From positions 8,733 through 18,537 of the forward strand of contig PAWW01000055.1 of NCBI GenBank assembly GCA_002714255.1: a DNA stretch of 9,805 bases. Reading direction: 5' to 3'. A model generated the notes under the pieces. It saw nothing but the letters and a program-made list of their open reading frames with translations, was not told the origin of the DNA and searched no databases. Position numbers and translations under genes: made by a program. The stretch comes from Acidiferrobacteraceae bacterium. GTDB lineage: Bacteria; Pseudomonadota; Gammaproteobacteria; Arenicellales; UBA868. Each line of letters starts with the position of its first letter. Position 1 is the stretch's first letter. This document shows positions 1 through 5,497 of this stretch, piece after piece.

Positions 1-1181
1 ACCCTAGGAACCGTGCGACGCGTTCGCTGGGATCAGGATTTCTCATCGATGCAGAGGGACTCATTGTCACTAATCGGCATGTAATCGAAGATGCCAGCGA
101 AATCACTGTGGTTCTCGATGATGGTCGTTCGTTCCCTGCAGTGCTTCAGGGCGAAGACGACAAGACGGATCTCGCCCTACTGAAAATCAATGCGGTGAAT
201 GATCAACCTTTTCCCTACGTCCGATTTGGGGACTCCACCTTGGCGCGAGTCGGTGACTGGGTACTTGCTATCGGTAATCCCTTCGGCCTGGGTGGAACAA
301 CAACCTCCGGCATTATTTCCGCCAGAGGTCGCAATATTAATTCCGGCCCTTACGACGACTACATTCAAGTGGATGCTTCCATCAATCGAGGCAACTCCGG
401 GGGACCCTTGTTCAATACCAAGGGCGAAGTCATTGGTGTTAATACCGCGATCTTCTCACCGAACGGTGGAAATGTAGGTATAGGCTTTGCCATCCCCGCC
501 AACGTGGTGACCGAGATTGTCGCGCACCTCGAGTCACACGGAGAGGTGCGCCGTGCATGGCTCGGCATTCAGATTCAGTCTGTCACACCTGCCATCGCGG
601 AAAGCTTTAACCACACCGAGACCGGTGGTGTCCTGGTATCAGCCGTTAATCCCAGCGGCCCGGCCGCCCGTGCGGGAATTGAGATTGGAGATATCATTAT
701 CAGTTTCAATGACATAGACACTCGCCGCCCGCGACAATTGCAACATCAGGTTATTCGAACTCCACCGGGCATTGAAGTAGGCCTAGTGGTCTGGCGCGAA
801 ACCCAAAAAATCCGTTTAACGACAACTGTGACCTTAATGCCGACCGATATGAACATGGCGGCCACTGTGCCGACATTAACCGAAAAACTGGAACGATGGG
901 GAATCGAGCTTGCGGCCATAGACGACGACGCCCGGCGTCAGCATCAAATAGACGCCAGCACCAAAGGAGTCTTGATTCAGCATGTCGCAACAAACAGTCC
1001 CGGGGAGCGCAAGGGACTCAAGGCCGGTGATGTGATCGTACGGATCGGCAGAACCGTCGTCACCACGCCTGGCGATGTCATCAATCAAATCGCCCGTGCG
1101 CGGGACACCGGCCAGCGCGCCATGGTCTTTCTAATTCTCCGGCAACACGCTACTCGCTTTGTACCGTTTAACCTTACCTGA
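1..1181 (+). CDS. degP: DegP/HtrA (Do) family periplasmic serine protease with two PDZ domains, 5' end missing
   Basis: This is the C-terminal part of a Do-type protease that degrades, and in some members refolds, misfolded envelope proteins in the periplasm. The reading frame is open from the left edge (first whole codon at base 3), so the start, signal peptide and roughly the first 70-90 residues lie outside; 392 residues are visible against about 450-480 for the family. Counting from base 3, the triad is complete: His26 in TNRHVI, Asp56 in TDLALLK and Ser132 in GNSGGP. The first PDZ domain follows at about residues 190-275 (starts near AWLGIQIQSV) and the second at about 290-385 (GVLIQHVATNSPGERKGLKAGD). 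A GTG at 108 is inside the protease domain and is not the true start. The subtype (DegP, DegQ or MucD) cannot be separated without the N-terminus, so the symbol is provisional. The gene precedes a two-component pair, which suggests but does not prove a role in envelope-stress signalling. Confidence 0.93.
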   Translation, partial: PRNRATRSLGSGFLIDAEGLIVTNRHVIEDASEITVVLDDGRSFPAVLQGEDDKTDLALLKINAVNDQPFPYVRFGDSTLARVGDWVLAIGNPFGLGGTTTSGIISARGRNINSGPYDDYIQVDASINRGNSGGPLFNTKGEVIGVNTAIFSPNGGNVGIGFAIPANVVTEIVAHLESHGEVRRAWLGIQIQSVTPAIAESFNHTETGGVLVSAVNPSGPAARAGIEIGDIIISFNDIDTRRPRQLQHQVIRTPPGIEVGLVVWRETQKIRLTTTVTLMPTDMNMAATVPTLTEKLERWGIELAAIDDDARRQHQIDASTKGVLIQHVATNSPGERKGLKAGDVIVRIGRTVVTTPGDVINQIARARDTGQRAMVFLILRQHATRFVPFNLT

Positions 1182-1188
1182 CAAGAAT

Positions 1189-1226
1189 GTTGACGAGGAC
1201 CGACCACTATTCGGCTCCTCGTCAAC
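1189..1226 (+). terminator. Strong stem-loop after the protease gene, possible terminator lacking a U-tract
   Basis: Seven bases after the protease stop codon, GTTGACGAGGA (1189-1199) is followed by its perfect reverse complement TCCTCGTCAAC (1216-1226). The stem continues inward with CCGA (1200-1203) against TCGG (1211-1214), leaving one bulged C at 1215 and a seven-base loop (1204-1210). That makes about 15 base pairs. The bases after it (TGGTTAGAATTT) are not a clean T-run, and the opposite strand has none either, so a classic intrinsic terminator is not certain. It may instead stabilise the 3' end of the mRNA, act together with Rho, or be a protein-binding dyad upstream of the regulator gene. 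Confidence 0.6.
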
Positions 1227-1274
1227 TGGTTAGAATTTCGGACATTGTCTGCGCGGGACTTATTGGCTGCCTAG

Positions 1275-1952
1275 ATGCGCATATTATTGGTTGAAGATGA
1301 CCCGGATACAGCACGACATGTGCGGCGCGGCCTGGCTGAGTCGATGCACGTCGTGGATCACACGGACAATGGCAACGATGGCCTTGGTCTAGCACTCACA
1401 GAGCATTACGACGTCATCATCGTCGATCGGATGCTGCCTGGCCGCGATGGCATTTCACTGATCAAAGCCCTGCGAGAGAAAAATCAGCGACTGCCCATCC
1501 TTATTCTTAGCGCACTGGGTGACACCGATGATCGAGTCGCTGGATTAAAGGCTGGGGGAGATGACTACCTCGCCAAACCGTTTGCCTTTAGTGAATTGCT
1601 TGCTAGAGTCGAAGCGCTGCAGCGGCGCACCCAACAGGGACCCATAACAACGAAACTCCAGGTGGGAGATCTAACTGTTGATCTACTGTCTCGCGAAGTG
1701 CGACGGGCAAATCAGTTGATCTCACTACAACCCCGCGAGTACCGACTACTGCTCTACTTGGTACAGCACGCTAACCAAGTAGTAACCCGAACCATGCTAC
1801 TTGAAACCGTATGGGACTACCATTTTGACCCGCAAACCAACGTGATCGACGTTCACATATCCCGACTTCGATCAAAAATCGATCGAGACTTTGATTCACC
1901 GTTACTACACACTGTTAGAGGCGTGGGATACGTTATCAGTGAACATCGCTAG
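1275..1952 (+). CDS. OmpR/PhoB-family two-component response regulator
   Basis: A cytoplasmic DNA-binding regulator of 225 residues, the normal length for the OmpR class. The receiver domain covers about residues 1-115. Its acidic pocket is Glu7-Asp8-Asp9, the phospho-acceptor is Asp51 in DVIIVDRMLPG, the switch residue is Ser79 in ILILSALGD, and the conserved lysine is Lys101 in YLAKPF. The C-terminal winged-helix domain covers about residues 128-223, with the typical LQPREYRLLLYLVQHANQVV segment and the ending HTVRGVGYVI. The ATG at 1275 gives the standard MRILLVEDD N-terminus, but no clear Shine-Dalgarno sequence precedes it. It overlaps the downstream kinase by 14 bases, so the two are almost certainly co-transcribed and translationally coupled. 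The signal and the target genes are unknown; the upstream protease is one candidate target by position only. It resembles the PhoP/QseB/PmrA subgroup, but I cannot assign a specific orthologue. Confidence 0.95.
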   Translation: MRILLVEDDPDTARHVRRGLAESMHVVDHTDNGNDGLGLALTEHYDVIIVDRMLPGRDGISLIKALREKNQRLPILILSALGDTDDRVAGLKAGGDDYLAKPFAFSELLARVEALQRRTQQGPITTKLQVGDLTVDLLSREVRRANQLISLQPREYRLLLYLVQHANQVVTRTMLLETVWDYHFDPQTNVIDVHISRLRSKIDRDFDSPLLHTVRGVGYVISEHR

Positions 1953-3312
1953 ATTCTTCCCCAGCACCACGTTCAGATTCGCAATTTGGTACGTAGGTCT
2001 ATTTTCCTTATCTGTCATCGTGATATTCGGGTTTATCTATTGGTCAACTGCAACTTACATGGCGACACAGACCGACGCCGCCATCGAAGCTGAGATTCAG
2101 GCGCTTGCCGAGCACTACGAAAAAGGTGGTATCCGCGCGCTTAGACAACTCATCGTGGAACGCGTTCAGCGGCAGCATCCCACCGGCACCACCATTTTTC
2201 TTCTGACCAATCCAGCTTATCAACCACTTGTCGGGAACATCAGCGGTTGGCCTAAAGGAAACGAGAACGGTGGCTGGATCGATTTCACACTGGAAGACGC
2301 GGGGACTGCGGGCGACGAGCTACATATGGCTCGCGCTAGACCCTTTCTGTTGCGGGGGGGCTTCCACCTGCTTGTCGGTCGTGACACCGAAACTCTACGG
2401 GTCGCGAAAACACGCATCATCCAGTCACTCTCCTGGGGTCTTGTTTTGACGCTGGTTCTTGGTATTGCCGGAGGAGTTGTCATCAGTGGCCGAATGTTAC
2501 GCCGCCTGGATGCAATTAATGATACAAGCCAACACATTATGGATGGCGATCTTAGTCAGCGGGTACTGTTGAGTGGCGACAATGATGAATTTGATCAGCT
2601 GGCGCGGAATCTCAACCGAATGCTCGACAAAATAGAAACTCTTCTCGACGATATTCACAGAGTGTCCGACAATATCGCCCATGACATGAAAACCCCCCTG
2701 GCCCGCCTACGGGCGCGCCTGGAAACGCTTGTTCAGTCAAGTCACGAAGATTTTACCAGCCGTCACGATCTTGACGTCGCTCTACGGGAATCCGACCAAC
2801 TGTTGACCATGTTCAATGTGGTTCTTCGGATTGCGCGAATCGAGGCCAGTCCGCATATCCAGCCGACTGAACACGTTAACCTCGCTATTTTGGCCCGCGA
2901 CCTGATAGATCTGTACGAACCTCTAGCGACAGAGAAGAGCCTGACTCTGTCTTGCCCCACTAACCAAGGCGTCGTGATTGCCGGTGACCGGGATATGTTG
3001 TTTCAAGCATTCAGCAATCTGATCGACAATGCGATTAAGTATGCCCCCTCGAAAAGCCACGTCGCTCTAGATACCGGCCCCGTGCCAAAACCATATTTTG
3101 AGATTAGCGATCAAGGCCCAGGCATTCCGGAAACCGAACACGAAAGGGTCTTTCAGCGCTTCCATCGACTGGATCAAAGCCGCTCGACTCCGGGCAACGG
3201 GCTCGGTCTGAGCCTGGTGCGAGCCGTGACCAACGTGCACAGCGCAACGATTTCGCTTTCAGACAACAGGCCAGGGCTTGCCGTGCGTGTAACGTTTCCA
3301 GCAGCATGGTAA
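1939..3312 (+). CDS. Membrane sensor histidine kinase (HAMP, HisKA, HATPase), partner of the adjacent response regulator
   Basis: An inner-membrane kinase of 457 residues from the chosen GTG start. It senses a periplasmic or membrane signal, autophosphorylates and passes the phosphate to the regulator encoded just upstream. Order of parts: first membrane segment about residues 14-35; periplasmic sensor loop of about 128 residues with no domain I recognise; second membrane segment about 164-184; HAMP about 185-237; H-box with phospho-acceptor His248 in NIAHDMKTPLARLR; N-box NLIDNAIKYAP at 360-370; G1 DQGPGIP at 391-397; F-box FQRFHRLD; G2 GNGLGLSL at 419-426. All catalytic boxes are intact. 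The frame is open further upstream to a TTG at 1891, but that would give a 62-base overlap with the regulator. GTG at 1939 leaves a 14-base overlap, has GGGA at 1925-1928 upstream, and starts just before the first membrane helix, so it is preferred, though not proven. Confidence 0.94.
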   Translation: MNIARFFPSTTFRFAIWYVGLFSLSVIVIFGFIYWSTATYMATQTDAAIEAEIQALAEHYEKGGIRALRQLIVERVQRQHPTGTTIFLLTNPAYQPLVGNISGWPKGNENGGWIDFTLEDAGTAGDELHMARARPFLLRGGFHLLVGRDTETLRVAKTRIIQSLSWGLVLTLVLGIAGGVVISGRMLRRLDAINDTSQHIMDGDLSQRVLLSGDNDEFDQLARNLNRMLDKIETLLDDIHRVSDNIAHDMKTPLARLRARLETLVQSSHEDFTSRHDLDVALRESDQLLTMFNVVLRIARIEASPHIQPTEHVNLAILARDLIDLYEPLATEKSLTLSCPTNQGVVIAGDRDMLFQAFSNLIDNAIKYAPSKSHVALDTGPVPKPYFEISDQGPGIPETEHERVFQRFHRLDQSRSTPGNGLGLSLVRAVTNVHSATISLSDNRPGLAVRVTFPAAW

Positions 3313-3447
3313 ATTCCCCCTGACCCACTCACCGTGTTTCCGCTTCCACACCTGCTCGTGAAATCGATCATACGCATTAAAACAGTGACGATGGCTGCAC
3401 AGTATGATGTGCGTCAGTCGCCGCTAGATGATCCCCTCCCGGTTCGT

Positions 3448-3453
3448 TATACT
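3448..3453 (+). promoter_or_regulatory. Probable -10 element of an infA promoter
   Basis: TATACT matches the sigma70 -10 consensus at five of six positions and would place transcription start near 3460, about 34 bases before the infA GTG. No convincing -35 hexamer lies 16-18 bases upstream (TAGATG at 3425-3430 is poor), so this is a moderate call. A second -10-like hexamer, TATGAT, sits at 3403-3408. These lie in the 181-base gap 3313-3493 between the kinase and infA. That gap holds no credible gene and no clear terminator hairpin for the kinase transcript. Confidence 0.4.
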
Positions 3454-3493
3454 TTGCCTACATTCACGGTTAAATGAGGAAGCGCGAACCGCA

Positions 3494-3712
3494 GTGGCAA
3501 AAGAAGAACATATTGAGATGGAAGGCACGGTTCTTGAGAACCTGCCCAACACACAGTTTCGAGTCGAACTAGACAACGGCCATGTCGTCACCGCCCATAT
3601 CTCTGGGAAAATGCGCAAACACTATATCCGTATTCTGCGAGGCGATCGCGTCACGGTACAACTCACGCCCTATGATCTAAGCAAGGGGCGCATCACATTC
3701 CGGGCTCGTTGA
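3494..3712 (+). CDS. infA: Translation initiation factor IF-1
   Basis: A 72-residue OB-fold protein that binds the A-site region of the 30S ribosomal subunit and, with IF-2 and IF-3, controls start-codon and initiator-tRNA selection. The sequence begins [13 protein letters not shown], carries [15 protein letters not shown] in the middle and ends [11 protein letters not shown], which is the gammaproteobacterial IF-1 pattern with the exact family length. The start is the GTG at 3494: although the frame is open back to 3428, only this codon gives the conserved MAKE N-terminus. A Shine-Dalgarno match GAGGAAG lies at 3476-3482, about 11 bases upstream. The gene has its own likely promoter, and the desaturase gene follows 41 bases after its stop, so read-through transcription is possible. 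Confidence 0.98.
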   Translation: MAKEEHIEMEGTVLENLPNTQFRVELDNGHVVTAHISGKMRKHYIRILRGDRVTVQLTPYDLSKGRITFRAR

Positions 3713-3753
3713 ACCCCGTGATCGCTCGCCCAACCCCTGTGGACTGAACAAAT

Positions 3754-4923
3754 ATGCTGCACCTCCCCTGGTGGGGAAACACACTTGCCGCTTTCCTGTT
3801 GACCCACCTTTCGATCATTTCTGTCACGCTATACCTGCATCGACACAAAGCTCATCGCGCTCTTTCAATGAATCCCGCGTTGAGTCATTTATTTCGGGCT
3901 TGGCTCTGGTTAACAACCGGCATCATTACTCGGGAATGGATTGCCGTACATCGCAAGCATCATGCCAGAGTCGAAAGTTGTGACGATCCTCACAGTCCGC
4001 AACAAGTTGGCATTCTCTCCGTTCTTTTTGGCGGACTACTCCTGTATCGACGTGCCGCTCGAGACTCCAAAACACTCCGCAAGTATGGTTTCGACGCACC
4101 GAATGACCGCATTGAACGCGGTCTCTATACGCGTTTTCCAAATTTCGGTCTCGTATTGATGTTGGCGATTGACCTGATCGTTTTTGGACCTCTGGCCGGC
4201 GCGATCATTTACGCTGTGCAGGTGATCTGGATACCGTTCTGGGCAGCCGGAGTGATTAATGGGCTCGGCCATTATTTGGGCTATAGAAACTACGAGGTTG
4301 GGGATGCGAGCCGCAACATTGTGCCCTGGGGTCTACTGGTCGGTGGCGAGGAATTGCATAACAATCATCACGCTTTCCCACAGTCCGCCCGTTTTTCCAC
4401 CCGCTGGTTTGAAATCGATCTGGGTTGGATTTACCTCAAACTATTGAATCAACTGCGCATGACTAAGATTCACCGCATTCAACCCATCATGGAAGCGCGT
4501 CTTGCTACGCACCCATGCGACACGGCCACATTGCAAGCATTTCTTGTAAATCGCTTCGAGATCCTGGCGGAATATGCACAGCACGTTGTTTCTAATGTGG
4601 TGCATGAAGAACGGTTACACATGTTTCATCGAGAAAGGCGACAACTGATGCGGCAGGCCGGCCATTTGATGCGTACCGAAACTCTTGGCCTTAACCCGCG
4701 CGCGGACAACCAACTACAAAAAGCCCTGTCCCTATCGCCGAAACTACAAACCGTTTATCAAATGAAACAACAACTTCAGAACATCTGGACGCGATCAACG
4801 GACTCCAGCGACGTGCTTGTGCATCAACTGGAAGATTGGTGTCGCGCAGCAGAACACTCAGGAATCCAGGCTCTGGAAGGATTCTCTGAAAGATTGCGCA
4901 CTTATCGCCTAGTAAAGGTATAA
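3754..4923 (+). CDS. Membrane fatty acid desaturase (DesA-like, probable delta-9)
   Basis: A di-iron integral membrane enzyme of 389 residues that inserts a cis double bond into acyl chains using O2 and an electron donor, adjusting membrane fluidity. All three histidine boxes are present: HRHKAH at residues 29-34, HRKHH at 66-70 and HNNHH at 202-206. DDPHSP soon after box two is also typical. Hydrophobic segments at about 10-28, 46-60 and 133-178 fit the four-helix fold with both ends in the cytoplasm. From memory, it resembles Pseudomonas aeruginosa DesA, the phospholipid delta-9 desaturase, more than the acyl-CoA enzyme DesB, but substrate and position cannot be read from sequence. The last 140 or so residues are soluble, charged and helical, with a motif in the final 70 that recalls ISL3-family transposases (see findings). 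The ATG at 3754 has only a weak GGA upstream (3741-3743). Its 3' end converges on rpmG. Confidence 0.92.
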   Translation: MLHLPWWGNTLAAFLLTHLSIISVTLYLHRHKAHRALSMNPALSHLFRAWLWLTTGIITREWIAVHRKHHARVESCDDPHSPQQVGILSVLFGGLLLYRRAARDSKTLRKYGFDAPNDRIERGLYTRFPNFGLVLMLAIDLIVFGPLAGAIIYAVQVIWIPFWAAGVINGLGHYLGYRNYEVGDASRNIVPWGLLVGGEELHNNHHAFPQSARFSTRWFEIDLGWIYLKLLNQLRMTKIHRIQPIMEARLATHPCDTATLQAFLVNRFEILAEYAQHVVSNVVHEERLHMFHRERRQLMRQAGHLMRTETLGLNPRADNQLQKALSLSPKLQTVYQMKQQLQNIWTRSTDSSDVLVHQLEDWCRAAEHSGIQALEGFSERLRTYRLVKV

Positions 4924-4954
4924 CCAAACTCGATGCGCAAAGGCAACAACCAAC

Positions 4955-5110
4955 CTACCTGATCTTGAATTCCTTATAGATCACGTGCTTGCGCACAACC
5001 GGGTCAAATTTTTTCATTTCAATCTTATTCGGCGTAGTCCGTTTATTCTTACTCGTGGTGTAGTAGTGCCCGGTTCCAGCACTTGAAACGAGTTTTATCT
5101 TGTCGCGCAT
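4955..5110 (-). CDS. rpmG: Large-subunit ribosomal protein L33 (bL33), zinc-free type
   Basis: A 51-residue basic protein of the 50S subunit located near the E site. It begins [20 protein letters not shown] and ends VIYKEFKIR, the standard gammaproteobacterial L33 sequence. It lacks the CxxC pairs of zinc-binding paralogues and has [12 protein letters not shown] where the first cysteine pair would be, so it is a C-minus form, as in E. coli. The frame is open upstream to 5176, but the ATG at 5110-5108 gives the conserved N-terminus and has a strong Shine-Dalgarno AGGAGA (plus-strand 5118-5123) seven bases away. It lies 19 bases downstream of rpmB and is surely co-transcribed with it. It converges with the desaturase gene across only 31 bases that contain no obvious hairpin. 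Confidence 0.98.
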   Translation of the reverse strand: MRDKIKLVSSAGTGHYYTTSKNKRTTPNKIEMKKFDPVVRKHVIYKEFKIR

Positions 5111-5129
5111 AGTGACGTCTCCTGCTGAT

Positions 5130-5366
5130 TCAGACCTTGACTCCGCGACCGCGGATGTCTTTGAGGACAGCATCAATACCTTTTTTATCGATGGTCCTCA
5201 ATCCTTGCCGTGAGACGGTCAAGCGAATCCACCGATTTTCGGTTTCCACCCAAAATCGCCGATTGTGGACGTTAGGCTTAAATGTCCTCTTCGTCCGATT
5301 ATTCGCATGGGAGACATTGTTCCCAAACATAGTAGTCTTACCAGTGATTTGGCAGATTTTCGACAT
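5130..5366 (-). CDS. rpmB: Large-subunit ribosomal protein L28 (bL28)
   Basis: A 78-residue basic protein of the 50S subunit, exactly the family length. It begins [20 protein letters not shown], continues with [14 protein letters not shown] and ends with the conserved [20 protein letters not shown]. The start is the ATG at 5366-5364; the upstream in-frame ATG at 5456 would add 30 unrelated residues that run through the promoter, so it is rejected. The Shine-Dalgarno sequence is weak (GGA about nine bases upstream). It is the first gene of the rpmB-rpmG operon, transcribed away from coaBC. In E. coli and Pseudomonas radC sits between this gene and coaBC; here it does not. Confidence 0.98.
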   Translation of the reverse strand: MSKICQITGKTTMFGNNVSHANNRTKRTFKPNVHNRRFWVETENRWIRLTVSRQGLRTIDKKGIDAVLKDIRGRGVKV

Positions 5367-5406
5367 TGTTACGATCCGATTAGAAATAGCGCTCTCGGGG
5401 GCACGT

Positions 5407-5434
5407 TTTATACCAGATCTCGGCGTTTTTGCAA
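5407..5434 (-). promoter_or_regulatory. Sigma70 promoter for rpmB-rpmG
   Basis: Read on the reverse strand, the -35 hexamer is TTGCAA (5434-5429), the spacer is 16 bases and the -10 is TATAAA (5412-5407, five of six matches). TGG directly before it makes an extended -10. Transcription would begin near 5400, leaving a leader of roughly 34 bases before the rpmB ATG. The GC-rich bases just downstream of the -10 (reverse strand CGTGCCCCCGAG) look like a discriminator of the kind found at growth-rate-controlled ribosomal promoters; that last point is inference. Confidence 0.65.
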
Positions 5435-5463
5435 AATAACTCGAGCCAGAAAACAAGTTATTT
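5434..5463. repeat. AT-rich inverted repeat between the divergent rpmB and coaBC genes
   Basis: AAATAAC (5434-5440) and its exact reverse complement GTTATTT (5457-5463) flank a 16-base spacer. Centre-to-centre distance is about 23 bases, roughly two helical turns, which would suit a dimeric regulator. It touches the -35 end of the rpmB promoter. Seven-base arms in an AT-rich stretch can arise by chance, so function is uncertain. Confidence 0.4.
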
Positions 5464-5474
5464 CAACCTTTCGC

Positions 5475-5489
5475 GTGTAACCGTTACAC
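5475..5489. promoter_or_regulatory. Perfect palindrome GTGTAAC-C-GTTACAC in front of coaBC, candidate operator
   Basis: A 15-base dyad with seven-base perfect arms and a single central C ends eight bases before the coaBC ATG. It occupies the place where a Shine-Dalgarno sequence would be expected, and none is visible for coaBC. As DNA it looks like an operator half-site pair; as RNA it could form a six-pair hairpin with a three-base loop beside the start codon. I do not recognise the motif as the site of a known regulator. Confidence 0.5.
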
Positions 5490-5497
5490 TTCGATCT

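Noticed and set aside
1891..1938. TTG at 1891 as the histidine kinase start
   Set aside because: It would put 62 bases of overlap inside the regulator's winged-helix region. The added residues are not typical of a kinase N-terminus, and GTG at 1939 sits just before the first membrane helix.
3377..3408. Possible promoter TTAAAA ... TATGAT upstream of infA
   Set aside because: The spacing between the two hexamers is 20 bases and the -35 match is poor. The TATACT at 3448 is the better placed candidate.
3428..3493. Extended N-terminus of IF-1 starting at 3428
   Set aside because: The extra 22 residues have no counterpart in IF-1, run through the likely promoter and Shine-Dalgarno sequence, and the GTG at 3494 yields the exact 72-residue family length.
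5137..5439. Forward-strand open frame of 100 codons opposite rpmB
   Set aside because: It lies antisense to a clearly identified ribosomal protein gene, has no recognisable protein features or ribosome-binding site, and is explained as a shadow frame.
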